A stretch of 64,000 nt of DNA. It comes from Zygaena filipendulae. Its lineage: Eukaryota > Arthropoda > Insecta > Lepidoptera > Zygaenidae. Positions 42,726-53,808 of this stretch are shown here, one piece after another; the first letter of the stretch is position 1; the number at the start of each line of letters is the position of its first letter. Position numbers and translations under genes: made by a program. The notes under the pieces are model-generated. The model was not told the DNA's origin. It searched no databases and saw nothing but the letters and a program-made list of their open reading frames with translations. The DNA lies in contig OU015661.1 in the NCBI GenBank assembly GCA_907165275.2, positions 5,649,501-5,713,500 on the forward strand, written 5' to 3'.

Positions 42726-44249
42726 CACACATCAAAAATGTCTAGGGATCAAGTGCATTTTATAGAATTGCCGCCAATTGGGATTATTATTGTAACTTTT
42801 CTGGATCCTTTTTGAAATGTTTTATTGAATTTTACCATTTCAATAAAGAATTTTATTCAAATTTTGTTTAAACTTTTAAAAATAACTGTCATTAAAAATC
42901 CCTATAAAAGCGTGTGACGGCGGTTTTACAAAAACATTACAATTTCTGCATTGTAACTGAAAAAAATTGATCGGTGTGGAGCGATGACACCACTTGCCTA
43001 GACAAGAGATGCTGAGAGCCGTTGGAATGTTGGAAGCTGGCACCAGGCAACGCACTGTGGCTACTGTTGTTGGGACAAGGCAGAGCGTCATAAAGCGCCT
43101 ATGGACACGCTATCGCATCACGGGCAGTGTGGCCGAGCGACATGGGAGGGCGAACTCGTATCACCACTCGAAGATAGGATCGGTATATCCAGAATACAGC
43201 GCGAAGAAAGACCGCCATGATGATAACTACGAGGCCCCACAGCGCTTCAGGCTTTCTGATAAGCGATCAAAACCATACGTAATCGTTTAAGAGAAGTGGG
43301 TCTGCGATCCCGAAGGCCTCTGAGAGTTCCACCAATAGCGCCCCGCAATCGTAGCGCCCGTTTACAATGGGCTCGCAAAGACAGTAATTAGGAGGAAGAA
43401 GACTAGCGTGGTGTTTGCTTTTCCGAGGAATCTCGTTTCGGTATGAGGCCAGATACAAGACGTACATTAGTTTGGAGAAGCCCTGGACGTCAAGAACGAT
43501 TGAAATTCTGTTAGGAAGTTCATCCATATGGAGGGGGAACAATGATGGTTTTAGCGGGTATTTAGATCGGTGGAAGAACCGATCTCATTTGGATCAGGGG
43601 CAACCTTAATGCTCGGATTTATGCGACAAGTATTGTATCAGATGTAATCATCCCTTTGCGAAGCCAGTTGGGTGATTCATTTCAACTTATGCACGACAAT
43701 GCACGTCCACACACTGCTGGAGTCGTAACACGCACTCTTGCCAATGCTGATATCAACGTCCTGCCGTGGCCTGCTGAATCACCAGACTTAAATCCTACTG
43801 AGCACGCATGGGATATACTCCAAAGAAGAGCTCTGCCGAGTATGGACGCCGTAAATACCCCACAACTTTTTGACTTCTTACAAAGAACGTGAGTGGCCAT
43901 TACTCAAAGTGATTTTGATGAACTGATTTTAAGCATACCAAATCGCTGCGAATGTGTGATTCGTGTCAATGGAAGGAACACAGATTATTTTAATTTGTTT
44001 ATTCATTACAATAAAAGTTTCAAAAACCCCTGTCTTTGCCTTTTTTGCAATTTTATTGTCGACTTCACTGTCACATCTTACAAAAAATGAATATTTTCTT
44101 AATTTATTCAAAATGTGGGGATTAGTTGTTAATTTAGATTTGGGAAATAAGGTAGGCAACAAGCCCAGAAGATTAGATTAGATTTAAATTAATTGGGTTT
44201 CTTTTTATAGCAAAAAATGCACTTGATCCCTAGACTCTTTTGATGTGTG
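42726..44249 (+). mobile_element. Dead Tc1-family transposon, same family
   Basis: Ends CACACATCAAAAATGTCTAG and the reverse complement CACACATCAAAAGAGTCTAG, extending to about 37 bp through GGATCAAGTGCATTTT with a few differences. TA flanks both sides (42724-42725 and 44250-44251). The orientation is opposite to the intact copy 4.1 kb upstream. Confidence 0.88.
42976..43988 (+). pseudogene. Broken Tc1 DD34E transposase
   Basis: Clearly homologous to the intact transposase: EMLRAVGMLEAGTRQRTVA, LWTRYRITGSVAERHG, QLMHDNARPHTAGV and SPDLNPTEHAWDILQRRALP. The breaks are many. The start codon is GTG (42976), codon 4 is TGA where the intact copy has an arginine codon (42985), and frames shift after about 43150. 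A tryptophan has become TAG shortly before the first catalytic motif, and that aspartate is glutamate here (43425-43427, SEES for SDES). Another tryptophan is TGA at 43890. The last catalytic D and E remain readable. It cannot give an active protein. Confidence 0.88.
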
Positions 44250-44251
44250 TA

Positions 44252-44492
44252 TATTATATCTAGTATATAGAGAACCATTTAGTGCCACTTAAAAATAAGT
44301 AAGTATGTCACTTTCATGTAGTAGGTATAGGTATCTTGTAGTTTGATACTCAGAAATTGTAGACAAGTTATCAGCTACTAAATTATGTATTCCGGGAACG
44401 AACATTGAATTACCTAGTGATTTTCTGGGCACAAACGGCGCGCGGCGGCGTGACATTTCGTAATAGTATAATTAATCTTTACATAGCACGTA
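44252..44492. other. Spacer
   Basis: Nothing recognised. Confidence 0.4.
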
Positions 44493-44662
44493 TCTATAAA
44501 ATGAAGTCGCTTCCGGTGTCTGTTCGCGATAAACTCAAAAACTACGAACGGATTTTCATGCGGTTTTCACCAATAGATAGAGTGATTCATATCTATAGTT
44601 TATCCTGGAATTCTCGCGGAAACTTCGGTATGACCGTTGGTGAAACCGCGGGGGACAGCTAG
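44493..44662 (+). mobile_element. Lep1-like Helitron, compact subfamily
   Basis: Starts TC (TCTATAAAATGAAGTCGC), GTCTGTTCGCGATAAACTCA, TTTTCATGCGGTTTTCACCA, TGGAATTCTCGCGGAAACTT, then GGTGAAACCGCGGGGGACAG-CTAG before T. A partial relative lies at 4525-4650. Confidence 0.7.
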
Positions 44663-45075
44663 TTTACAATAAAGAGTAGGTACCTGTTATCACACGATCG
44701 TCCTTCTGTTATCTGTTTATTGGTTCCTATCTAAGTTTAATCACACTTAGATAGGGACTATTAGGTAGTTGTATATACCTATTTTTGGTAGGTACCTACC
44801 TACCTAATCGTCATGGGCAATCATTGAGTCATCAATTTATTATATTCTTTAGCTATAGGCACACATTATCTCATAGCACACTTCGTTAGCGCGATTCAGG
44901 GCTTAGTACTCGTCGCTTTGTTGTAGTTCGTGACTTGTGGCATAGGGGTCGCCACAAAGTTTTGGAACGAATTCTTGGTTTTATGCTGGACACATTACTA
45001 TACATATAACACGTTTAAAAAATATATACTACATCGAAGTTGGGCGGCAAAATTTGAATAGCATTTATATAATTA
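44663..45075. other. Spacer
   Basis: TAGGTA/TACCTA words at about 44755-44805; nothing else recognised. Confidence 0.4.
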
Positions 45076-45273
45076 CTAGCTGTGCCCCGCGGTTTCACCC
45101 GCGGTAATTTCGGAGTTCCCGCAGGAATTCCGGGTTAAAAAGTACCCTATGTCCTTCTCTGTACCTCTGACAACGTTCATCATGCATGCCATATTTCATC
45201 GAAATCCGTTTAGCCGTTTTTGCGTGATTGAGTAACAAACATCCACACTTTCACATTTTTAATATTAGTAGGA
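45076..45273 (-). mobile_element. Lep1-like Helitron, full length, well preserved
   Basis: CTAG with CTGTGCCCCGCGGTTTCACC, GGTAATTTCGGAGTTCCCGC, TACCCTATGTCCTTCTCTGT, TGCGTGATTGAGTAACAAAC and AATATTAGTAGGA before T. Closest in sequence to the copy at 1069-1263. Confidence 0.8.
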
Positions 45274-45539
45274 TATTGGCGGCAAATATGTGAATCCGCT
45301 CCTCAAAAATATTTTTTTTTTTTTTTATTATTTTATAAGAGGACGTTACAAATGGTCGTTGGGACCTACTTTTAAGCATTTTATATACTTGTGCCAGTAG
45401 GCTCCTGGGGATGGATGGAAGAGAGTGATTGGGAGTAGGGCAGGTGATGGCATGATGATGATGAACGACATAACCGCCGGTGTTCGGTTGTCCAAATGTC
45501 CATTATTTGTTTTGCCCACCGCTGAAAGACTGAGCAATA
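45274..45539. other. Spacer with a poly-T run
   Basis: A T run at 45312-45327, then moderately complex sequence with ATGATGATGATG. Nothing recognised. Confidence 0.4.
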
Positions 45540-45760
45540 CCCGCTCCACTTGTGTTCGTCAGCGCGGCCCGCACTCTAATTAATGTTTCACGCAATCGCG
45601 CCGTACTGTAGTGAATATTTACGTGAGCGTTGGCATCTCAGCGCGCCCATTAATCTTCATATAATTAAATGATCAAGTGGAATTATATTTAGCGCAGGAA
45701 ATGGGCCAGTGTTCGTGTCCTGACGGATCTCCGTCTCGTTTCTTTCGACCGCACAGAAAA
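45540..45760. promoter_or_regulatory. Candidate enhancer block with homeodomain words
   Basis: CTAATTAATG (45576-45585), CCATTAATC (45647-45655) and ATAATTAAATGATCA (45661-45675) sit in GC-balanced sequence free of repeat similarity. Confidence 0.35.
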
Positions 45761-46165
45761 AAAACACAAGCCGTGTTACAGTTATACATGATGTTCACTT
45801 AATTTTGAATAAAATAAATGTAAAATTTAATATGTAATGTAAGTATATGGATTAACTAGGTAGGTAGGTACTACTATAAAAATTAACTATTATATAATCA
45901 CTGTAATTGTTCAAGAATCTGTCCGCGAACTCTTTGAAACACCGACTAGATAAATTCTGAAAATAGATATTCGAATTCTTCAAACGTGAGAAGTACACGT
46001 CAGCTTTTAAAAGACGTAATAGTGCTTTGCCACGAGGCTCGAATTGATAACGACTCCTCAAAATCATTAATGAGTGTTAGCATGGTGAAATCGCCTAGAA
46101 AAATCGAATGTCCTATTTACCATAGTAGTGGAGCTAGTTTATTCATAATTGGCGGTTGTGTCAGT
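45761..46165. other. Spacer
   Basis: AT-rich; nothing recognised. Confidence 0.4.
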
Positions 46166-46340
46166 ATCCCTCCCTAATGCAGTGCGCGCCGCTCGCCCCG
46201 CCCCGAGCCGCATGCGCCGTCGTCGTTCGTGCAAATAAATTGCTATCATAATATCACGCGACAGCGACCCGGCCCTGCCACAATTAAAATTTGCATTCTG
46301 GTCGTCTGATTGATAATTTCGTCGGGTAGGTGAGGCGGTG
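46166..46340. promoter_or_regulatory. Candidate regulatory block
   Basis: GC-rich (CAGTGCGCGCCGCTCGCCCC, GCCGCATGCGCCGTCGTCGT). Composition only. Confidence 0.22.
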
Positions 46341-46415
46341 AGCATTTGTACTGCGTAGGTCGTCAGGTATACATATTAGAATGAAAGTGATCTATCTAAC
46401 TGAAAATTCCTGTCA

Positions 46416-46510
46416 CTTCTGGGCCCTTAATCCTGACCAACAACATCCCTTGCCTATAACGCGCGTCCCAAAAACAATCCCAAACGCTCCAGATGCCAGA
46501 ATACTAGAAA
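46416..46510. repeat. Dispersed repeat shared with 16505-16640
   Basis: AACAACATCCCTTGCCTATA, ACGCGCGTCCCAAAAACAAT and AATACTAGAAA parallel the other copy in the same orientation. Confidence 0.5.
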
Positions 46511-47440
46511 TTAATATTCTATAATATTATGAGACGAGAAAACTTCTTTAAACACGAGGGAAAGACAATTTTTGTGGCGCATTATCTTGCACCGTGTTGT
46601 GGTAATAGCGAATAAGGAAAAAAGCCCGAAATATGAGTACCTACTAAAGGAACAGCCTATATATCAGTTTTTTTGGTAATCACACCACCTATATGCATGT
46701 TATGTGAAAGAAATTTTCTTGCTCATTTCCACAACATTTCAATTTATGAGTTCATTCTGAGGGTGCGATATATCGCTCGCATATTGTATCTATAATTCGT
46801 TCGTCTACAAACGGCCGCCCGCCCTCGGTATTTTGTATAATGCCGAGGCTGTTTTGTATTAGAGAGCACCCCGAAACGCTTCAGTTAGTTTTTGACTTTT
46901 TACATTACCGTTTCTAATGTGCGATCAACCACCACAAAACATTTTCTGTAGCAGGAATTTTTTGTACAATATGATGACACATACATACAATAATATGATC
47001 TCCCGACTCCTTGACCTTTGCGGCTTTCTGGAGTCAGTTATCGAACGCAAAAATAAATTTTTCATAACTTGTTACAATATATCAGCTCATTTACTTTGTG
47101 TACGCACATAATTAATAAAAACGCATTATATTTCGCAATATCAGCTTGTCTATAGGCTTGAAGTGGTTAATGAACTCTATTCTCATACGTACCTATTTTT
47201 ATCATTGTAGGTACGCATTAAAAGAAAAGTTTCAGTTCACCGTTTCATGCCTTCTATACATAATGTACTACTTGTGGGAATACAGCTTTATTAGACGTAC
47301 TTTCATATGTAAAAGCTGCCCGTAGTTCCACTTGTTATAATTTGGAAATTTCTTCAAGTGCTCTATGTCATGCCAGGACAAAAAACATCGTAGAAGCACT
47401 CGGACATTACGAGACTTCTAGCAAAAGTTCTAAAGTTATA
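46511..47440. other. Spacer with a complex patch
   Basis: About 46740-47110 is less repetitive (GCGATATATCGCTCGCATAT, ACGGCCGCCCGCCCTCGG, CGACTCCTTGACCTTTGCGG) and could be regulatory. No gene support. Confidence 0.3.
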
Positions 47441-47443
47441 CAA

Positions 47444-47600
47444 CTAGCTATTCCCCAAGGGATGAAAGGCGTTAATTTCAGATTTTCCGTTTTTTGGACC
47501 CCTCACAACGAGTAGCTAGGTAGATTATTATTTCATGATGATCGATTGTGTAGTCAAGACGTAAAAGCGTATCAAACGTTTTTCTTATATAAGTATATAC
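47444..47600 (-). mobile_element. Degenerate Helitron
   Basis: CTAG with CTATTCCCCAAGGGATGAAA, GGCGTTAATTTCAGATTTTC and CCCCTCACAACGAG: the order of body words is kept but the hairpin is decayed. Confidence 0.5.
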
Positions 47601-48359
47601 TTACATAAGAAAAAAAATTTATCTCTTTATATTAACATAATTATTAAGTGAAATTATTACATTTAGACAAAAAAAGCATAAATTTACATTACTTACCGAT
47701 CGACATCGGTAAAATGAAAATAAAAGTTCACAATTCTTAGCATTTTTATAATCAGTTTCGTTTTGCTCGATAAAAAAATGGAACACATATTTTTGTCTAT
47801 TCCTATTTGTTTGATCATCACGTTGTAGACGTAAATAAATTGTTTATATTTTTTTGCGGCTATCCAGTGTCTACCATTAGCGAGACCTTGTTCTACCGAT
47901 ATTGCGATGTTAAGGACAGACATTATTGTAGGTCGACATGTTTCATTGCTTGTAAGTATTTCAGAGAAAACTATTTTTACGTGACAGATATATAAATGTA
48001 TTATTTTAACGTAAACATGAAAGTGTTGCATCGTTAACGTTAAGTCGGCGCGTGGCGACCGGCGAAAATATAGACGCGCGAAATAATTTACTAATATTAT
48101 TTTATTTGCATTGGGTGCTAGTGTAGGTAGGTAAGTATGGTACGCTCAATTCTTCTATTTCCGTAGAATGATACTCCAATAAATTGCACGTGTGATATAT
48201 TTCGGTCGTGTGTACGTGTACGATGTGGGTAGAGTATACAGTATCCGCGGCTTGCTCTCGGAAGCGTCTTTATCACGTTCATTAATAACACACGGATAAA
48301 CGGTGGCATTTTTCTTGTATGTACAACTTCCCTTTATCTAAGAACGTGTTAAAACTTAA
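47601..48359. other. Spacer
   Basis: AT-rich then mixed; a 112-codon minus frame (47693-48031) has no domain and is composed of AT-rich codons. Confidence 0.4.
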
Positions 48360-48500
48360 TGGTACCTACACACTTTCGGGCTCCCCGGAGGCTTCTGATA
48401 CGGCACGGCGCTCGATATCTTTTTAGAGCGCCTCACACTGTCTGCACCTCGTAAAACTGTCTTAATAAAATATCACGAAAATTAAACGACCGTAAAGATC
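48360..48500. promoter_or_regulatory. Candidate regulatory block
   Basis: GC-balanced (GGCTCCCCGGAGGCTTCTGA, GCGCTCGATATC). Composition only. Confidence 0.22.
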
Positions 48501-49439
48501 GCGCTGCCAGTGTACAATAACTCTCAATAAGGAAACATAATGATTTATACTACTTTTTTTATGGGCCCTACTAATTAGTTGGACAGTGTAAACGACCTCT
48601 ACTACATAGCCTTCCTGAATTTTAATTAAGAATTATTGATAAAATTGGTAACACGAATATGTTATTATTTCTTAATAAATATACTTAATATAAATCACAC
48701 GGATAATTCGTAATCAATTACTTAACTGGAATGAGAACTATTTATTTATTAATACTGCATAAGTACCTAATAAAATTAATAAATGTGGAGTTTTGTTTAC
48801 GAGTCCTAACAAAATGATGACATCTTGAATTATGCAGTAAAAATATCACACTTTCAGGAGATTATAAATAAAATTAATTAATGTGAAATGTTAATAATAA
48901 AATTAATTAATCGCATTAATATGTTCGTAAGTTAATTATTTTAACTGCGATGAATTTCACTCGAGCGAAACCTCGGGTGGCGGCTAGTTAAGCGCACGAC
49001 CATAATATAAGTTATTATGGACATATAACGAGAAGAACCAGTCACATTTGCGACAAGCTGGCGCCAGTTCCAGTCAATGAAGTCTACAATATTATAATGA
49101 ATAAAAATACCTAAATGAATAAAAAAAAAACCAGAGGAACGAAACAGAGAATTTATGGTTGTCCAATATCAACTGTTCTAACTTCTAGCTTTATGTAGTA
49201 AGTCACTCAATATGACTACACGAAGTTAAAATAATTTCCATAATCACATAATTACAATGCTCTGCAATTATTAACTTACGTTTGCTTCTACTTTTAGAAT
49301 TTTGAAAATTAGAGATACAAATTCTCACTATACAACGTGTAACAAAAGAGTCTAATTATATACCCATTTAAATACTTATTCGATAATTTGACATTGATAA
49401 TAATTTTAATCTATCTCTTCTCTATCTCTTCTCCTGCCA
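48501..49439. other. AT-rich spacer with a Helitron remnant
   Basis: At 48940-48987 TCGAGCGAAACCTCGGGTGG ending GGCTAG before T is a decayed plus-orientation Helitron 3' end. Three near-identical AATAAAATTAATTAAT words occur at about 48868-48910. Nothing else recognised. Confidence 0.4.
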
Positions 49440-49540
49440 ACCTACTTCAGATCCTTTCGATTATTCAAAGGTTGACTGGGAAAAATCCCCTTGCGGGATA
49501 AGTCCGCCTTTGGGCATAAATTAGCTGTTTATTTTAATTT
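49440..49540 (+). mobile_element. LINE 3'-region fragment
   Basis: CAAAGGTTGACTGGGAAAAA, CCCCTTGCGGGATAAGTCCG and CCTTTGGGCATAAA are phrases typical of the 3' region of lepidopteran non-LTR elements (from memory). The tail is not preserved. Confidence 0.5.
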
Positions 49541-50234
49541 CAGCAATTTGTAAAAATTTTGTTTATGTTCAATGAAGTATACAAACAAAAATACTTGCTG
49601 CAAATTTTGACGTAAAAAATGTTTATTTCGACTGTTTCGACATCAAAACTAACATGTACTACTATACTAAACCAGCAATATCGTGAACTGATCATAGATG
49701 AATGAGTTCGCGATCGCTAGGTTGCAGAGGTAGTAAATTAGAGAATGTAACGCCACCAAATTTTGGGGTGATCGTTACCAGTAAAATTCTTGTATAAATT
49801 ATTTACGCACGATCTTCTAATATTTTAAGCATATAAATACATATTTCTGTTTTACACGCTGTATACGGACGTCGTTTTATAATTGTAAACAGTTATTAAT
49901 TTAATAAGTAGGTATCTAATAACCAATAAATTAATAAATAACCTAGGTATAGTAACCTTTCACAACCCGAAGACTGGAAATCATCTTTAAAACATGTCTT
50001 ATTAAAATATATATAGGTAAGTGAATAATTAGCGAAGGAACAGGAAGGCGCGCGTCGCGTCGCGCGTCGGAGCGGTGCGTGCATCAATGTATGTACAGAC
50101 AGCAAGTCCTTACACCGTGTATGTCGTTCCTCTCTCTGTGAAACTTTATTAGACAATAAATTATTATTTTTTAATTGGATTTTTTGTTTGTAGAGTTTTT
50201 CGTCAGTGTGAGTTTGGCTATAGGTATCTAGACT
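49541..50234. other. Spacer
   Basis: A short CpG-rich patch (GGCGCGCGTCGCGTCGCGCG) at about 50046-50085; otherwise AT-rich and featureless. Confidence 0.4.
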
Positions 50235-50440
50235 TCTATACTAATATTATAAAGAGAAAAGATTGGATATTTTGTTTGTTTGTTTGTTACGATTTAACTC
50301 AAAAACTACTAGACCGATTTCAAAAATTCTTTCGCCATTAGAAATCTATATTATCCCTGACTAACATAAGCTATATTGTGATCCGGAATTCCCGCGGGAA
50401 CTCCGAAATTATCGCGGGTGAAACCGCGCGGGACAATTAG
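50235..50440 (+). mobile_element. Lep1-like Helitron, full length
   Basis: Starts TC (TCTATACTAATATTATAAAG), (TTTG)n run, GTTACGATTTAACTCAAAAA, TTGTGATCCGGAATTCCCGC, then GCGGGTGAAACCGCGCGGGA and TTAG (for CTAG) before T. Same subfamily as 61381-61582. Confidence 0.75.
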
Positions 50441-50442
50441 TT

Positions 50443-50686
50443 ATATGGACATAGATAAGCAATAGTGTGTTAACCCACACTGGAGAAATTTTTAGTTAAT
50501 CGTGTTTTTTTAAATTAAAGCGCCATTTTTGTAGACATTTTTTTATGTTTAATATTTTGTCGGTATTTATACAATGTAATAAGGTAAACACACAGTTAAA
50601 AAACGTTCTATAACTGTTCTATAGCGTTCTGTATCAATAACTTAATTTTGTGGGTTAACATGTTATTGCTTATCAGCGTTCATATA
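50443..50686. mobile_element. GTTAACCCAC-type MITE, copy B
   Basis: Left ATATGGACATAGATAAGCAA with TGTGTTAACCCACACTGGAG; right TTTTGTGGGTTAACATGTTA with TTGCTTATCAGCGTTCATAT. It begins within three bases of the preceding Helitron and ends where the next one starts. Confidence 0.7.
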
Positions 50687-50986
50687 TAAAATGAATTCCT
50701 ATTGCCCTTGGTCACGGCATCACGCGTGAACGTCTCGACCAATTTCACTAACTCTTTTTTTGTTGTGTTTTTACTGTAAAGGCAAGGTTCTTATAAAAGA
50801 AGTTTGGAGTTCATTGGGGGAATTCCGAAACTCACGCTGGTGAATCATCGAAACGGTTGGACCGATTTTGACGGGACTTTCACTTCTAATTAGTTGATGT
50901 TATAAGAGGTGAATTTGGCTAGGCTACTTTGGAGTTCTTCCGGGAATTTCGAAACTCACGCGGGTGAATCCGCGGGGCACATCAAG
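50680..50986 (+). mobile_element. Double-core Lep1-like Helitron
   Basis: TCATATATAAAATGAATTCC, CCTTGGTCACGGCATCACGC, a first core GAAACTCACGCTGGTGAATC, GTTGGACCGATTTTGACGGG, and a second core CACGCGGGTGAATCCGCGGG ending CAAG (for CTAG) before T. Reverse-complement counterpart of 8265-8575. Confidence 0.7.
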
Positions 50987-51715
50987 TAATATTGTAGAAT
51001 TTCTAATGTCTTATAGCAGTGAAGATGTAATACTAAGGACTGCGAAGTGGTATTGTATGTTACACTTTTAGTACAATTTGTAACCGCGTTGTAGTTTCAA
51101 ATTATCCGTCACAGATAATAAAACTATACTTAATAAAAAAAACACTGTGCTGTGGTGCCTAGCAGGCTACCCCTAAAGTAATTAGCAGGCTAAGAACGGG
51201 TGATGAAATCAGTTACCTACGAGTACCTACCTACCTATATTGTGGGTTTGGTCAATTTAGGTGCTGTGCAAAAATAAAAATAAAAATCTCTGAAGCAATT
51301 CTAAAACCAAAAATATGATTATTATATTTATAATTTTTACAATTTTATCTATATGTCATCGGTTGAAGAAAGGCTGAAGAAAGTGAAAGTGGCTGAAGAA
51401 TAATTTAAAATGCTTGTAAATTTTTTTAACCATGCTTAATCGGGATAAATGCTGATCCCGAATTATGTATAACGCAATATCGCGAAAAATATCGCTCAAA
51501 TCAATAAAATTAGCCTTTCAACCATCTATATTATGCTTATGATGCTGACTGTACGCACGTAATAATGATAGCCACAAATTTAACCTTGCATATTCTATGT
51601 GCAGTAAGTTGCAGGCAAGTAAATGCAGTCGCGAGGTCGCTTGCGCTCCGAGTCACTACTTATACGTATAAAAAGGCCCTTATAGTACGGACCGCCAAGA
51701 GGGGATTTGTGGATT
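50987..51715. other. Spacer
   Basis: AT-rich; a balanced patch at about 51595-51700 (GTCGCGAGGTCGCTTGCGCT). Nothing recognised. Confidence 0.4.
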
Positions 51716-53118
51716 AGCTAAAGCGCGTCAGATGAACATAAGGGGGGTACCTTGCACCATGTTGAGTACCTCCACCAAATATAGGCCCTCTACACTGGTG
51801 GGTGCGTCTAGAATAACCGATCAGATTAGTAAAAAAAAATTGATAACTCGACATACTCGAGCGCGTCAGATTAAGATATGGTGGGTTAATTACATAGTGA
51901 GAAGTATGTATATGAATAATCTGACCATTTGAACGTGACGTAAGGGAGTTAGAGGATCACAAACTTGCAAAAAAAAAACGCAACTTCGACATTCTCGAGC
52001 GCAGTTGATTTATTTTTTATTTTAAAGTAAATAACTCAAGGATAGCGGGAAAAATATAATCTGCCGATTTTCATAAGCCGAAGAAACAAAAATCGTCTTC
52101 GAATCGAACGAGCAGCTGCAGTGAAATATGTACCTATTCATATCTCTGTCTTTCTTTCTCTTTTACTTTTTCTCTATCTCTCACTCTCTCGCACCGTCCT
52201 CACACTACTTTCCGTCGCCATAATGTCATCACAGTATATCACGGCGCTAAACGTGTCAAATTATAACTTTTTTTGGTCGGTTAAAATACATATTAAAATA
52301 AGTTAATGTAAGTATTACATCAAACTATAGGTTCACCTATAACCTTTCACTTTAATGTAATTATATATATTTTATAATAAAGCTCATCACAAAACAACGC
52401 GTTCATGTTATTATATGTTAAACGCTCTGGCTTGTTTGTGCTTTAAAGTTAGTTTTGTGAATAATATTTTGTGAGCTTTTACATATTTCATAGAAATATA
52501 AAGTGTGTTTTTTGTGAACAAGAAAAAGCTCATAAAGTTATTAAACTTACACGTCAGAAAGAAAAAAAAATCTTAAAAATAAATCATAATTTTTGTTTCT
52601 AGCAGTCAGATTAATAATACCCCTCAAAATTATTGTCAGATTTTAAGCCAACATAACTTGGAGTGCAAGCTGAACCTTCTGTAAAATAATCTGACACGCT
52701 CGAGTATTTCAAAATTGAGATTTTTTTTTGCATTTTCAAAAATTCGCTACTACCTTGCGTCACCTCCAAATTGGCAGATTTTCGAAGGGGTGCATTTTTA
52801 GGGCTCACTTAACATCCCCTTTGAATATCTGACGCGCTCGAGTAAATGTTTTTTTTTTTCATTTTCTCCACTTCCGGATGGCCACCCCCACCACGCAAAT
52901 CGGCAGATGAATATATTTTCGATATCAGAGACACCTTGGAGTATCTAAACTACAATATCTGACGCGCTCGAGTATTTCCATTTTAATATTTTTTTTTACA
53001 TTTTTGAAAGCCTGTAGAAGCTAAACCCACCGGTGAATGAAAAAATATCATATGACCTTATTTTGTTTATATCTCCTAATCTTCAAAACCCAATAGGTCC
53101 CAACGACGCTCGAGTCGC
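51716..53118. repeat. Inverted array of a CTCGAG-centred 19-bp motif (unclassified foldback)
   Basis: In the left arm TACTCGAGCGCGTCAGATT (perfect at 51854-51872) recurs in weaker form at about 51716-51733 and 51992-52010. In the right arm the opposite orientation AATCTGACGCGCTCGAGTA recurs at 52688-52706, 52826-52844, 52956-52974 and, decayed, 53101-53118. Spacing is 130-142 bp throughout. Each unit also has an AATCTGCC/AATCTGAC word, a GTGACGCAAGG/GTGACGTAAGG block and a poly-A/T run in the same order. The centre (about 52011-52687) is not repeated and has a CT-rich stretch. I recall similar phrases in other moth sequences but cannot assign a superfamily. No protein-coding support. Confidence 0.75.
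52120..52400. other. Central segment of the inverted array
   Basis: A pyrimidine-rich run (TCTCTGTCTTTCTTTCTC and following) then GCACCGTCCTCACACTACTT and an AATAAA at about 52375. A 61-codon frame has no domain. It may be cargo or a small transcription unit; this is speculation. Confidence 0.25.
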
Positions 53119-53339
53119 TCCCGAATTAGCATCGGTATCTCCCGTACTATTAGCGCCGATAACGTTGCGTAGGTAGTCGACCATTTCATTTCAGAGAGTG
53201 TTTGTCATCGAGACGCCTCAAAGTCGCGCCAAGCTTAAGTAATGTACAAGGCATACGATTAGATGGAATACAATTGACATAATATATAGATACATATACA
53301 TTTTACAAAATATATATTTTACATATTTTTTTATTTATA

Positions 53340-53475
53340 ACTGATTCCCGCAGGAACTTCAAAGCACTTTTATATTCTTCTTCTCCTTACAATAACAAGC
53401 ACCAAAAAATAGAATTAAGTAGCAGTAGTAGGAATTCCGAAATTACCACGGGTGAAACCGCGAGGCACAATATAA
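53340..53475. mobile_element. Two Helitron fragments
   Basis: ATTCCCGCAGGAACTTCAAA with TATATTCTTCTTCTCCTTAC (minus orientation) followed by AGGAATTCCGAAATTACCAC with GGGTGAAACCGCGAGGCACA (plus orientation). Confidence 0.5.
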
Positions 53476-53808
53476 AATTAAAATAAGATTATTATTGATA
53501 TTTTCTATTAGTATTTATACATACATGTGTTTGCGCAAGGAGTCTCAACGATTATTGCATCTTTGTGAAGTAAAATGTACGAGCTCGATCATGGCACGGC
53601 GCTGAAGGATGTCATCAATTGGTAGCAACTGATATTTATAGCTTTTTTATTGGTGTAAATGTCAACTCTTCGCCATACATTTTACGTGTTTACGATTTAC
53701 AGTTTCCACTTAGTTAACACCGTCGTCTTCGTTGAATTAATCGCTCGCGCTCGGCAAATCGATACAAGAGTATACATAATTATATAACACGTACCTAAGT
53801 ATTAAATA
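53476..53808. other. Spacer
   Basis: Mixed composition; nothing recognised. Confidence 0.4.

Noticed and set aside
47693..48031. 112-codon minus-strand frame
   Set aside because: AT-rich, low-complexity residue content typical of random intron frames.
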